In this document: in pieces, positions 1-9,031 of the stretch | How positions within the stretch are numbered: the stretch's first letter is position 1 | Layout of the letters: each line of letters starts with the position of its first letter | Source of the DNA: CAYJPA01 sp964371945 | GTDB lineage: Bacteria; Chloroflexota; Chloroflexia; Thermomicrobiales; UBA6265 | DNA length: 64,000 bases | Assembly: GCA_964371945.1 (NCBI GenBank) | Contig: CAYJPA010000014.1 | Location: forward strand, 1-64,000 | Direction: 5' to 3' | Translations under genes and position numbers: made by a program | Notes under the pieces: model-generated | Told to the model about the DNA's origin: nothing | Databases searched by the model: none | Seen by the model: only the letters and a program-made list of their open reading frames with translations

Positions 1-161
1 AATCGGAGCTATCGCCCGAAATCCGGACAATGCTCGCGGGTCCGATTGCCGAAACAAAGCTCCGTTCGGGCATGAACTACTGGGCACTCTTTGCGGCGGG
101 GGTTTTCGCGATGATCATCATCATGGTCGTGCTGGTCGCGCTGACGTTTACGTCAACTTAA
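1..161 (+). CDS. C-terminal end of a membrane protein (5' truncated)
   Basis: The frame is open from the window edge to a TAA at 159-161 and encodes about 52 residues. The visible part has a polar stretch, then a single strongly hydrophobic segment (ALFAAGVFAMIIIMVVLVAL) that ends almost at the C-terminus, so the protein is anchored by a C-terminal transmembrane helix. Nothing in this fragment identifies a family. Its last 14 bp overlap tail-to-tail with the end of the convergent gene on the other strand. The upstream part lies outside the window. Confidence 0.6.
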   Translation, partial: SELSPEIRTMLAGPIAETKLRSGMNYWALFAAGVFAMIIIMVVLVALTFTST

Positions 162-1230
162 CCTCGGGCTCCAACGATCCGTTCCCAGCAAAGTCCGGCG
201 TGGCATCTTCTTCGGGCAATGGCGTATTCATGAAGTTCGGCCCAGGCGATTCAGCCGCACCGCCCAGTTGCGTTCCGCAGGTCGCGCAGAACTGACCCAC
301 GGGCGTCGACGAACCGCAGTTTGGGCAAACGACGCGCGGACCCAAGATGTTCGGGCCAGCTCCATCTTGTGCCAGCGACCTGTCCAGCACGAATTTCGAG
401 GCGATGGCCAACCCGGCCACAACCACAACATGCCAGAGCAGCTCGATGCGAGTACCGCTCGGCTGCACCAGGAGATCGCCGAACGCGAAAACGACTGAAC
501 CGCCCAGACCAATCAACGCCGGGAGAGTGAGATCGACCGTGCGCTGGCTCAACGCCACATGCCAGATCCCGGCGCAAACAAAGCTAACCGTCAGACCGAA
601 GACAATCGGCCGTGTGACCAGGACTCCGAAGAGAAGGGCCGTCCAGTCGGCAACCGATCCACCGTGGGCGGCCCCGGAGATCATCGGCCACACAAAGACG
701 ATCGTGCTGCCCGTCGCCAATCCAGAGCCGGCGGCAACGCCGAGGGTTACGCCATCCATGACCTCATTGCGAAAGATGGCGAAGCGACGCATCGAATAGG
801 CGCCGATCGCGCCCAAAGAAACCGCAATGACCGGTAGCAGGATACCGTTGAGCAACAACACGCCGAATCCAGGGGTTCCCTCGGCATCCGCGGCCGCGCC
901 GCCGAATCCGGCAGCGCCAACGTGCAGGATTGCGCCATCGATCCACCACTCGGACGCGATTGCGCTCGCCAGAGCCGCGATCGGGATGCCCGCCAATACT
1001 CCCCAACCGAACACGGCAAGGGATCCCCACCAAGGTTCATCCTCGTACGAGTCTTGTTTCGGCAATTCTGTCAACAGCACGGCCGGGATAACCAGCGACG
1101 CGATGATAATCGCCATGCCTGCCTCGTTCGCAAGCAGTGCGATCACCGTTACGACGAAACCAACGACAGCGATTCCGGCGGTTGGGCCCAATCGTCCGAT
1201 GTTGAGCATTGAGCGGAGGCGTTCGGTCAT
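148..1230 (-). CDS. Multi-pass membrane protein with C-terminal zinc ribbon
   Basis: This encodes about 360 residues. An ATG at 1230 (MTERLRSMLNIG) is preceded by AGGAGCTGAT and is preferred over an in-frame ATG at 1302, which has no ribosome site. The body has roughly eight to ten hydrophobic segments beginning at about residue 15. Near the C-terminus a paired CPNCG...FCATCG motif forms a typical zinc-ribbon knuckle (about residues 300-325), followed by a Pro/Glu-rich tail. Zinc-ribbon membrane proteins of this build are common in Chloroflexota and Actinobacteria and are mostly uncharacterised; the ribbon probably binds protein or another domain. No enzymatic motif is visible. The gene stands alone, with a gene-poor stretch upstream. 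Confidence 0.8.
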   Translation of the reverse strand: MTERLRSMLNIGRLGPTAGIAVVGFVVTVIALLANEAGMAIIIASLVIPAVLLTELPKQDSYEDEPWWGSLAVFGWGVLAGIPIAALASAIASEWWIDGAILHVGAAGFGGAAADAEGTPGFGVLLLNGILLPVIAVSLGAIGAYSMRRFAIFRNEVMDGVTLGVAAGSGLATGSTIVFVWPMISGAAHGGSVADWTALLFGVLVTRPIVFGLTVSFVCAGIWHVALSQRTVDLTLPALIGLGGSVVFAFGDLLVQPSGTRIELLWHVVVVAGLAIASKFVLDRSLAQDGAGPNILGPRVVCPNCGSSTPVGQFCATCGTQLGGAAESPGPNFMNTPLPEEDATPDFAGNGSLEPEVKLT

Positions 1231-1927
1231 ATCAGCTCCTTCGTCGTTCGAGGCAGCGTTCCAACCGCAAGACGTCAAGCGGAATAATGGATCAACCGGC
1301 ACAAACTCGTCGCCTGCTGCTTCGAGGAGATATGGTGGGCGATTAGCTGTCAGGACTCCGAGTCGACCTCACACTTAATCACACTTCCGCGCTTCTGCTC
1401 TGCCGGGGCACGAAAGAGTTCTAATCGCTGGTCTATTATTTGCTACCAGTGATATGATGATATTACGCGATTCTTTGCCAAATAGTTATGCACCGCGTCA
1501 TTCATTCAGGACCGATCGCGGATAGGGGCACGACGATTGTCTGAGCACTTCTCCAGCTCCGACCCGCGTGGTAAAGAGCATCCCGACGACCTTCGGGTCG
1601 ACACATGGATACAGGGCCCCATGTCTGCGGCGGTCGCGGGGATTGGGGCTTCACCAGCGCGCCGGCGTTCGGCCAGGGCCGTCACTCATTCCCAGGGCCA
1701 AAACGCGCAGGTTGACACCGGCCGTCGCAACTGCATACTATCAATCGCCTTCGTCACCTGTCGAAATTGCGTCGCCAATCGGTCACGAGTGTTCGCGCGG
1801 GACTCATCGCGGCTGCTGATCCGGAAGGTCGCCGTCTTGAGCCCATCCGATGGCTCCTGACCGAGCACGTAGCAATCTGACAGATGCGAGCGGTTGAGAA
1901 TCGAGCGTCAATGCTGGAGGTTTCGAA
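1231..1927. other. Gene-poor interval upstream of the sugar ABC operon
   Basis: No convincing gene is visible in about 700 bp. A plus-strand frame at 1537-1860 lacks a ribosome site and its translation is rich in Arg, Ser and Ala without hydrophobic or domain pattern. The segment should carry the promoters of the divergent membrane protein and of the binding-protein operon; an AT-rich patch at about 1430-1465 is the likeliest place, but no clear -35/-10 pair could be fixed. Confidence 0.5.
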
Positions 1928-3580
1928 GTGGCAACTGGTAGCAAAGATCGGATTCTTGGGAATCGGGCGAGTCGTCGCACCATACTGAAAGGTGCAACGG
2001 GCGCCGCCGCCGGCATGTACGCCTTCGGATTGCCCGGGAAGTCTTACCAACGAGCACTCGCACAGGACAGTTTGCGGCAGCAGATTCTGGCAATCCCCGG
2101 TGCGGGCATCCAACCAACCGACGAGCACATGCAAAAGGTCGGAGAGCTATGCCTGGAACCCACCAAAGCGAACGTTCAACCAGGGGAATTCAAGGGCCAG
2201 AAATTGACGTTCATGGGACTCAATAACGCGGGGCTCCACAATTACGAGTTCCGGCCACTCTCGGCGGCGTGGGAGGAGTACACGGGCTGCGAAATCGAGT
2301 GGATTGACTTGCCGCAGGGCGAGATTTTCGCCAAGGTACAAGAGAGCATTGTTGCTGGTACCGCGGCGTTTGACATCCTCGAGGGTGGAGCTCCCTGGGA
2401 AGGCGACATTCTCGGTAAAGGGCTTGCCTCCGAAATGCCGGATTGGGTAAAGGCTCAGATCGATGTCGACGACTACGTGCTGCTGGAGAAGCCTCCGGTC
2501 GGAACTTGGGACGGCAAGACATATCGAGTGACAATCGATGGAGACTGCCACAATTTCAATTACAGGAACGATGTCTTCACCAGTGCAGACCTGGGCGCGC
2601 AATTCAAGACCGACGGCGGTTCATTCGAATGGGGAGTTCCGAAGACTTGGACGCAGGTCCAGGAAGTCACCAAGTGGATGAAGGGCAAACAACACGAAGG
2701 GCAGGATTTGTACGGGATCCTCGACGTCTGCATTCCGCTCGGAGGCTTCGACTGGTATTTCTTCGCCAGCCGTGCGACAGCATACGCCAAGCATCCGGAC
2801 AACAAGGCGTGGTTGTTCGATCCGACGAATATGAAGCCCTACATCAATAATCCTGCCTTTGCCCGCGCGCTTCAGGACATTGTCGATGCTTTGCCGTTTG
2901 AGCCAGCCGATCAAATTACCGGCGATCTCAATCGCACGTGGCTTGAGGAATTCCTCCCAGGCATAGGAACCATGTGCCACTGGTGGGGCGACCTTGGCTC
3001 AAACGTCTACACAAATGATCTCTCAGTAGTTCAGGACAAGGTTATGTTCAGCGTTCTGCCCGGCTCGGACGACGTTTACAACAACGCCACTGGGGCCTGG
3101 GACACGCTGCCGAGTGGGCCGAATTACTCCGCGAACGAGGCTTATATCGGATGGGGACTGTACGTGGCCAAACGCACTGAAGAGAGTGGCGTCAACAAGG
3201 CGGCGTGGAGCCTCGCTGCTCACCTCGGCGGCAAGGACATTTCGCTTTGGCTGTCGGTTTACCCGTCTGGATTCCAGCCATATCGCGCCAGTCATTTCAA
3301 CAGCGAGGAGTGGGCGGGCATCGGGCAGCCGATGGACTTCGTTCAGTCCTATCTCGATTCCGAATCGAATTCCTACAACGACCCGAACGGAGCGATCGAA
3401 CCTCGAATTCCTGGCATCTTCCAGTACTACGTTGCCGCAGAGACTGAACTCGCGCAGGCATACGCCGGCCAAAAACCGGTTCAGGAAGCGCTGGACAGCA
3501 TATCCGTCGCCTGGGAGGGAATCACCGATCAGCTGGGCCGTGAGGAGCAGATTCGGCTCTATCAGGCTGCACTCGGGTAA
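1928..3580 (+). CDS. Tat-exported sugar-type ABC solute-binding protein
   Basis: This 550-residue protein starts at GTG 1928, preceded by GGAGG. The N-terminus carries a twin-arginine signal (SRRTILKG at about residues 17-24) followed by a hydrophobic, Ala/Gly-rich h-region and a likely AxA-type cleavage site near RALAQ. The mature part looks like an extracellular solute-binding protein of family 1, somewhat longer than usual (550 versus about 430), and rich in Trp/Tyr/Gly as in carbohydrate binders. It is followed by two MalF/MalG-type permeases, so it is the receptor of that importer. No ATPase gene is adjacent. The substrate is not known. A strong stem-loop follows the stop codon. Confidence 0.88.
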   Translation: MATGSKDRILGNRASRRTILKGATGAAAGMYAFGLPGKSYQRALAQDSLRQQILAIPGAGIQPTDEHMQKVGELCLEPTKANVQPGEFKGQKLTFMGLNNAGLHNYEFRPLSAAWEEYTGCEIEWIDLPQGEIFAKVQESIVAGTAAFDILEGGAPWEGDILGKGLASEMPDWVKAQIDVDDYVLLEKPPVGTWDGKTYRVTIDGDCHNFNYRNDVFTSADLGAQFKTDGGSFEWGVPKTWTQVQEVTKWMKGKQHEGQDLYGILDVCIPLGGFDWYFFASRATAYAKHPDNKAWLFDPTNMKPYINNPAFARALQDIVDALPFEPADQITGDLNRTWLEEFLPGIGTMCHWWGDLGSNVYTNDLSVVQDKVMFSVLPGSDDVYNNATGAWDTLPSGPNYSANEAYIGWGLYVAKRTEESGVNKAAWSLAAHLGGKDISLWLSVYPSGFQPYRASHFNSEEWAGIGQPMDFVQSYLDSESNSYNDPNGAIEPRIPGIFQYYVAAETELAQAYAGQKPVQEALDSISVAWEGITDQLGREEQIRLYQAALG

Positions 3581-3623
3581 TCGCCGAGCGCAAAGAGCAT
3601 TCGCTCGAGCCGTGTATTCGAAC

Positions 3624-3660
3624 GCAAGAGGCGCCTGATCATGGTCCAGGCGCCTCTTGC
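3624..3660 (+). terminator. Stem-loop after the binding-protein gene
   Basis: A perfect 14-bp inverted repeat (GCAAGAGGCGCCTG at 3624-3637, partner at 3647-3660) encloses a 9-nt loop. It has no U-run, so it is more likely a partial terminator or a 3' mRNA-stabilising structure that keeps the binding protein in excess over the permeases than a full stop. Confidence 0.6.
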
Positions 3661-3752
3661 TCGTTCGACCGCATGAACCTTCGATGTTCTCGTCCCATCC
3701 TCAGATTGGATGCAAATCCTTGGATCAACTCTCAGTGAATGAACCGACAACG

Positions 3753-4835
3753 ATGGATTTTGCGGTCGGCGGCGTCTCCGAGTCCCGGCAATCGCTCGGA
3801 CGTCTGATCATCCGCGCTTCAACATTCACTATGTCGGCGCTCGTCCTCATGCAAACGGCAAAGGCGGCAGGTTTCGTTGACTTTGGTTTCGGTGACTGGC
3901 GACCGATCGCGGGTGCAATAGCGGCATGGGCTTTTGCATTGTGCGCAGGGCTGATGCTCTCCCGCGGTCAACGGGGCGTGCAGGCGGTGTTTCTGCTCCC
4001 AGCTGTTTTGGTGGTCCTTGCGTTTGTCATTTTTCCGACCTTCTACGCGGTTTTCGTCTCATTTCACGACTGGAATCTGAGCGGCTCGGGCATACGTCAC
4101 TACAACGGGCTCGATAATTTTCGAAAACTTTTGGACGATGTGGGATATTGGAACTCGCTAAAGAATATGGTTTATTACGTCCTCGCGGTGCTGGCCCAGT
4201 ACGCGGTTGCGCTGTTACTGGCGGTCCTTCTGAACCAGAACATTAGGGGTCAAAAGTTCTTCAGGGTCGTCTTCCTCTTGCCGTTCATGTTGAGTCCAGT
4301 AGCCGTATCATTCATCATCGGAAAGGCTGTTTTCAACAGCCAATACGGGCCTCTCGTAGAAATCCTCGATCGAATGGGGTTCGGACGCGTCTCGTTTTTT
4401 GAAAACCCCTGGATGGCGCGCCTGAGTATCATGATCATCGACGCATGGTATTCGATTCCGTTCGTGATGATTCTGCTACTTGCTGGGTTACAAGCAATCC
4501 CGGGCGAGATCCTTGAATCGGCAAGAGTCGACGGCGCAGGTGGCTGGAAGTCGTTTCGAAGCATGACCTTCCCGTTGCTTCTGCCGGTCAGTCTGACAGC
4601 GCTCATACTGCGAGTTATTTTCGAGTTAAAGTTGCTCGACGTCGTGAGAGTCGTCACTGGAGGCGGCCCTGGAAACTCGACAGATTCGGTGAGTCTGTTC
4701 ATCCTTCGCGAGGGCATCGAGAAAACAAACGTTGGTTATGCGACCGCGCTTTCAACGTTCTACCTTGTGATTATCATCACTCTGCTCACTGCCGTTCTTT
4801 GGCTGGCGAACAAAGTGATTCAACGGGTGACGTAG
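3753..4835 (+). CDS. Sugar-type ABC transporter permease (MalF-like)
   Basis: The chosen ATG at 3753 gives 360 residues; earlier in-frame starts (3657, 3684) run into or abut the upstream stem-loop and have no better ribosome site, so the start is uncertain. Two hydrophobic segments precede the usual six-helix permease core. The cytoplasmic EAA-type loop is clear (ESARVDGAGGWKSFRSMTFP), the surface that docks the ATPase. It belongs to the binding-protein-dependent inner-membrane component family and would form a heterodimer with the next gene product. The ATPase must be encoded elsewhere, as with MsmX/MalK-type shared ATPases. Confidence 0.88.
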   Translation: MDFAVGGVSESRQSLGRLIIRASTFTMSALVLMQTAKAAGFVDFGFGDWRPIAGAIAAWAFALCAGLMLSRGQRGVQAVFLLPAVLVVLAFVIFPTFYAVFVSFHDWNLSGSGIRHYNGLDNFRKLLDDVGYWNSLKNMVYYVLAVLAQYAVALLLAVLLNQNIRGQKFFRVVFLLPFMLSPVAVSFIIGKAVFNSQYGPLVEILDRMGFGRVSFFENPWMARLSIMIIDAWYSIPFVMILLLAGLQAIPGEILESARVDGAGGWKSFRSMTFPLLLPVSLTALILRVIFELKLLDVVRVVTGGGPGNSTDSVSLFILREGIEKTNVGYATALSTFYLVIIITLLTAVLWLANKVIQRVT

Positions 4836-4889
4836 AAGCGCCTCAATTCCGCGGCCCTTTTGTGGCGATACGAGCGAGGCATTGCCAGA

Positions 4890-5822
4890 GTGAAAGCCGA
4901 ACGACGGACACTTAAGACATTCACTTCGGCGCGACACAGTCGATCTCGCTCGATTCAACATGGACTGGGTCGATTTGTGACTTACTCGATTTTGATTTTT
5001 TGGTCCGTTGTTTGCCTCTTTCCGCTTTACTGGGTTTTTACAACCGCTTTCAAGACGTCCGTCGATGTCTATCAACTGCACATGATTCCGTGGCTCCAAT
5101 ATCAGCCTATCTGGAAAGGCTTCGATTCTCTTGGCATTTCGCCATCAACCCTTGGCAATCCATCGACGGTTCGCGAATTCTTCCTGAGGCACTACGCGAA
5201 CACGGTTATCATTTCCGTTTCTGCTTCTTTTATGGCGACGCTCATTGGCTCATTTGCGGCTTACGGCCTTGCAAGGTTTAGTTACAAATTCGGTCCCTGG
5301 CGGAACAAAGACATCTCGTTTTGGTTTCTGTCACAGCTGATTTTGCCACCGATCGCTCTCGTTATCCCCCTGCTCATTCTCTATCGCGAACTCCATTTGC
5401 TAGATACCCGGATCGGGTTGATTTTGATCTATACCATCGTCAATCTGCCTATTGTGATCTGGATCATGCGAGACCAGTTTCTGTCGATTCCAATTGAGCT
5501 TGAACAAGCCGCACTTGTCGACGGGGCATCGATCTGGCAAGCCTACACCCGGATCGTGGTTCCGATTTCGGCTCCAGGATTTGTCGCCGCGTTCATTTTG
5601 GTGTTGGTTTTCACCTGGAATGAATTCTTTTTCGCGATTGTGATTTCGGCGGCCAATTCGCCGACTTTGCCTATCCTTCTTGCAAGCCAAACGAGCTCGC
5701 AAGGTACTCGATGGTGGACCATTTCGGCATTGGCGACGGTTTCCCTCATACCATTGTTGATTGTTGGCACTTTTCTCGAGAAATACATCGTCAAAGGGCT
5801 CACCGCTGGGGCAGTCAAGTAA
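4890..5822 (+). CDS. Sugar-type ABC transporter permease (MalG-like)
   Basis: About 310 residues from GTG 4890 (GAGG some 10 nt upstream); a TTG at 4860 is an alternative with no visible ribosome site. Six hydrophobic helices are present, the first around VTYSILIFWSVVCLFPLYW. The EAA loop reads ELEQAALVDGASIWQAYTRI, the MalG-type ATPase contact. It lies 54 bp downstream of its partner permease and closes the operon. Like its neighbours it appears less GC-rich than the surrounding genes, which could mean horizontal acquisition of the three-gene importer; this is an impression, not a measurement. Confidence 0.88.
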   Translation: MKAERRTLKTFTSARHSRSRSIQHGLGRFVTYSILIFWSVVCLFPLYWVFTTAFKTSVDVYQLHMIPWLQYQPIWKGFDSLGISPSTLGNPSTVREFFLRHYANTVIISVSASFMATLIGSFAAYGLARFSYKFGPWRNKDISFWFLSQLILPPIALVIPLLILYRELHLLDTRIGLILIYTIVNLPIVIWIMRDQFLSIPIELEQAALVDGASIWQAYTRIVVPISAPGFVAAFILVLVFTWNEFFFAIVISAANSPTLPILLASQTSSQGTRWWTISALATVSLIPLLIVGTFLEKYIVKGLTAGAVK

Positions 5823-6029
5823 GTCATTCAAGTCACAAGTGGTATCAGATCACCTCTTTGCACCGCGGTAAACCGCACGGCGCAAGTTGTTACTTTTTTG
5901 CAACGCCGGTTGCCGAAGGCGCGGCTTTCCTGAAATCCCGATCCGGCACAGTGCTCCTGGAGTCGGCAACAGCGGATTGAACTGCAAATCCACTTCTTCT
6001 GCGCCACATCAAGAACGGAAAGAGCGTCA

Positions 6030-6389
6030 ATGCTTACGAACGACAATCGCCTCTCCGTTGCCTCTGTCGGGCTCAGCTCCGAGCTCGTAAGCGAGATGGA
6101 GGGCGCGGAGTGCTTCTTCACCCTTCACGAGGCGCTGAGGGCCGTGCGCAGCCGGGGCCGTGGACTCATAGTCTTGACGCAGCCGTCGAACTGGTCACTG
6201 GATCGCACGGGTCGGGAGGTTTCGGAGGTCGTCGGCGACCACGCGGCTATCGTTCTCTCTCCCGATGGGACGGCCTTCGCGCCAAGGCTCTTCGTGGTCG
6301 ATCACAAGATTCCAGTCGCGAGACTGATTTCGCTGATCACACGAGTTGCGCGGCACGCCGAGACATCGTCTTTGACGGCGGCAGTCTAG
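6030..6389 (+). CDS. Small protein of unknown function
   Basis: This encodes 119 residues from an ATG with GGAAAGAG upstream. The sequence has alternating beta-like and helical stretches (GRGLIVLTQPSNW, HAAIVLSPDG, PRLFVVDH, PVARLISLITRVARHAE) that resemble a Rossmann-like or receiver-like fold, but the acidic pocket of a response regulator is not evident. There is no signal peptide or membrane segment. It stands alone between the sugar importer and tRNA-Glu. I do not recognise a family. Confidence 0.6.
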   Translation: MLTNDNRLSVASVGLSSELVSEMEGAECFFTLHEALRAVRSRGRGLIVLTQPSNWSLDRTGREVSEVVGDHAAIVLSPDGTAFAPRLFVVDHKIPVARLISLITRVARHAETSSLTAAV

Positions 6390-6418
6390 TCTTCCTCTAC
6401 TCCGTTTGCCGAAACAAA

Positions 6419-6447
6419 AATGGCGCGGGACGTTGCCCCGCGCCATT
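6419..6447 (-). terminator. Rho-independent terminator of tRNA-Glu
   Basis: On the minus strand, directly 3' of the tRNA, an 11-bp perfect stem (AATGGCGCGGG, positions 6437-6447 pairing with 6419-6429) with a 7-nt loop is followed by a run of T residues (A-rich at 6414-6420 on the plus strand). This is a textbook intrinsic terminator. Confidence 0.85.
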
Positions 6448-6453
6448 CTCTTT

Positions 6454-6530
6454 TGGTAGCGCATAGGGGATTCGAACCCCTGGTCTCCGCCTTGAGAGGG
6501 CGGTGTCCTAGGCCGCTAGACGAATGCGCC
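6454..6530 (-). tRNA. tRNA-Glu (anticodon CUC)
   Basis: The 77-nt minus-strand sequence folds into a complete cloverleaf. The acceptor arms GGCGCAT/ATGCGCT include a G-U first pair, the anticodon stem CCGCC/GGCGG encloses the loop CTCTCAA (anticodon CUC, reading GAG), and the T-arm AGGGGTTCGAATCCCCT is canonical. CCA is encoded. D-arm and anticodon arm closely resemble other bacterial tRNA-Glu sequences. The gene is monocistronic and has its own terminator. Confidence 0.97.
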
Positions 6531-6656
6531 GCGACGAGCGATTTTAGCAGCAATCCTGCCCAGGGGTCAAACTCGATGCATTGCGGTCGCGCCGTCGTTG
6601 CTGGATGATGTCGCGGTCGCCAACGATCATCACAGGACTGACGGACGGAGCGTGCT

Positions 6657-7532
6657 ATGCCTGTTTCAGCCGCAAATCTCAGTGAAAAGCTGATCATTTC
6701 CGCTGCCCTTACCGGCTCCTGGCCGGCGAAGGCCCAGAATCCGGCCGTGCCGATCACGGAAGAGGAGATCGCTCAAGCCGCGATCGATTGCTGGCGGGCT
6801 GGCGCCGCAATCGTTCACCTTCACGTCCGAAACGAGCAGGGCAAGGTGACGTGCGATCCGGCTCGCTACGCGAAAGCTCGCGATCTCATCCGGGCAAGCG
6901 GCAGCGATGTGATCATCAACATGAGCACGGGCGGCGGGGCGGGGCAAACGACCGACGAACAGCGGGCGGAACCGATCTCGCTCAAGCCCGAGATCGCATC
7001 GTTCGATTGCGGATCGCTCAACTTCGGTCAAACCGTGTTCGTCAACTCTCCTGCGTTTCTGGACGAGCTCGCGGCTCGAATGGGGCGACACGGCGTGCTG
7101 CCGGAGATCGAGTGTTTCGAACCGGGACACGTCGCCAATGCGTTGAGACTAATCGATGACGGGAAACTGAAGCCGCCGTTCTGGTTTCAATTCGTGCTCG
7201 GCGTTCGTGGCGGATCGCCGGGCACGGTCAAACAACTCCTCAACCTGATCGACATGCTGCCGGCCGGCGCGAAGTGGTCGGTGTGCGGTATCGGCAGGGC
7301 GCAATTGCCGTTGGGGATCGCCGGCATGGCGATGGGAGGACACGTTCGCACCGGTCTTGAAGACAACATCTTCTTTCACAAGGGCGAACTCGCAACGAGC
7401 AACGCGCAGCTGGTCGAACGCCTGGTGAGAATCGCCGGCGAGATCGGGCGGCCGGTTGCCACTGCGGCCGAAGCGCGACAGCTGCTCGGACTCAAAGCGC
7501 TTACGACTGCGCCCGAGGTCATCGCTCTGTGA
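6657..7532 (+). CDS. BKACE family beta-keto acid cleavage enzyme (DUF849)
   Basis: This 291-residue protein matches the beta-keto acid cleavage enzyme family, whose founding member converts 3-keto-5-aminohexanoate and acetyl-CoA to 3-aminobutyryl-CoA and acetoacetate in lysine fermentation. Visible signatures are the N-terminal IISAALTGSW strand, the zinc-binding IVHLHVRN motif (two His, about residues 53-55), and INMSTGGGAG. The family covers many different beta-keto acids, so the substrate cannot be assigned from sequence. The stop overlaps the next start by 4 bp (GTGA), implying coupled translation with the M81 peptidase. Confidence 0.88.
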   Translation: MPVSAANLSEKLIISAALTGSWPAKAQNPAVPITEEEIAQAAIDCWRAGAAIVHLHVRNEQGKVTCDPARYAKARDLIRASGSDVIINMSTGGGAGQTTDEQRAEPISLKPEIASFDCGSLNFGQTVFVNSPAFLDELAARMGRHGVLPEIECFEPGHVANALRLIDDGKLKPPFWFQFVLGVRGGSPGTVKQLLNLIDMLPAGAKWSVCGIGRAQLPLGIAGMAMGGHVRTGLEDNIFFHKGELATSNAQLVERLVRIAGEIGRPVATAAEARQLLGLKALTTAPEVIAL

Positions 7533-9031
7533 CGCATCGCGTTGCCGCCGCCCAGATCTCGCACGAAACCAACGTCTTCAGCGTCGTCAAAACCGATCTG
7601 ACGGCGTTCGAGCGATCCGGGCTCGCGTACGGTCCTTCGATCGTCGATCGGGAGCGGGGCACCAATTCGGCGTTCGGAGGATTCGTCGAGGGGGCGGAAG
7701 CGAACGGCTTCGAATTGATCCCAATCATGTCGGTCTGGGCGACGCCATCCGGCGCGGTCACGGGTGATGCGATTCGGAAGCTCGTCTCGGATCTGCAACA
7801 TGGGCTCCGAGCGAGCGACAGGCTCGACGGGGTTCTGCTGGCGCTTCACGGCGCGATGGTGTCGGAGATCGACGACGACGGCGACGGTTTCATCCTCGAG
7901 TCCGTGCGCGAGGTCGTCGGGCCAGCGATCCCGGTCATCTGCACACTCGATCTGCACGCGAACATCACCGAGCGGATGGTCAGGGCGGCGACGGTGTTGA
8001 TCGGATACGACACGTATCCCCATGTCGATATGGCCGTGAGGGCCCGCGAGGCCGCCGATTTGCTTGTTCGAGTTATCGCCGGTGACGTGCGCCCGGTCAG
8101 CGCGTTCGTGAAACCGCCGATGGCCCCGACTTCTCAGAACATGATCACGGACCGCGATCCGATGAGATCACTCGTCGCGCTCGCGCATGGGATGGAAAAG
8201 CAACGGCATGTCCTGAACGTGACATTGTCGTGTGGTTTCCCACCGTCCGATGTGTTCGACACCGGCGTAACGACTCTCGTGACAACCGACAATGACCCCG
8301 ATCTCGCCGCGCAATTGGCGCACGAATTGGCGTTGCAAACCTGGGTGTCACGCGACGGGTTCCTGGGCGGCGTGACATCATTCGAGGAAGCAGCCGAGAT
8401 TCTTCGCCGGCTTCCCGCCCGACCGGAGAAGCCGCTGGTTCTGGTCGATATCGGTGACAACCCCTGGAGTGGATCGCCGGGTGACAGCGCGGAGATCTTG
8501 CGGTTCCTACTTGAACTAGAGACAGAAAACGCTGCGGTGGCGATGGTGGTTGATCCCCAATCGGTCGAACGGTGCATAGAGGCGGGCGTTGGGTCGTGGG
8601 TCGATCTTCAGCTCGGCGGCAAAACCGACAGGCTACACGGTGATCCCCTCCCCCTCCACGGGTATGTCCGCTTGATCTCTGACGGACGTTATGTCAACTC
8701 TGGACCGATGATGGCGGGCCTGCCGGTCGATCTGGGTCCCACGGTGGTGCTGGAATGCGGCGATCGGCGCGGGCCCGAGGTGCTGATCACGAGTTATGCG
8801 GAAACGCCGATCGATCTCAATGTCTTCCGCGCTCATGGTATCGAGCCCACGGCGAAGCGGGTCATCGGTCTGAAAGGCAAAGGGCATTTCCGGGCGGCGT
8901 TCGAACCGATCGCGGAACGAGTGGTGCTCGTCGAAGGACCGGGGATCTCCGGATCGGATTTCCGGCGATTGCCCTTCAAGCACATACGCCGGCCGATCTG
9001 GCCGCTTGATACAGGAGTCACCTTTGGTTGA
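7529..9031 (+). CDS. M81 family metallopeptidase (MlrC/microcystinase-like)
   Basis: This is 500 residues from GTG 7529, overlapping the BKACE stop by 4 bp. The N-terminal strand and ligand motif ISHETNVF (His12) and the downstream LDLHANIT and GYDTYPHVD motifs are those of the M81/MlrC metallopeptidase family, named for the enzyme that degrades linearised microcystin. The C-terminal MlrC domain contains the conserved DIGDNPWSGSPGD turn. No signal peptide is seen, so the enzyme is cytoplasmic. Members are widespread in bacteria that do not meet microcystin and probably act on small amides or peptides. A second, divergent copy lies at 37.9 kb. Confidence 0.9.
   Translation: MTHRVAAAQISHETNVFSVVKTDLTAFERSGLAYGPSIVDRERGTNSAFGGFVEGAEANGFELIPIMSVWATPSGAVTGDAIRKLVSDLQHGLRASDRLDGVLLALHGAMVSEIDDDGDGFILESVREVVGPAIPVICTLDLHANITERMVRAATVLIGYDTYPHVDMAVRAREAADLLVRVIAGDVRPVSAFVKPPMAPTSQNMITDRDPMRSLVALAHGMEKQRHVLNVTLSCGFPPSDVFDTGVTTLVTTDNDPDLAAQLAHELALQTWVSRDGFLGGVTSFEEAAEILRRLPARPEKPLVLVDIGDNPWSGSPGDSAEILRFLLELETENAAVAMVVDPQSVERCIEAGVGSWVDLQLGGKTDRLHGDPLPLHGYVRLISDGRYVNSGPMMAGLPVDLGPTVVLECGDRRGPEVLITSYAETPIDLNVFRAHGIEPTAKRVIGLKGKGHFRAAFEPIAERVVLVEGPGISGSDFRRLPFKHIRRPIWPLDTGVTFG

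Noticed and set aside
1480..1500. TTATGCACC, a near match to a DnaA box
   Set aside because: A single copy with one mismatch, no cluster of boxes, no AT-rich unwinding element and no replication genes nearby.
1537..1860. 107-residue plus-strand frame before the sugar binding protein
   Set aside because: No ribosome site, no hydrophobic or domain pattern and Arg/Ser-rich translation; overlapping frames in the same stretch are equally open.
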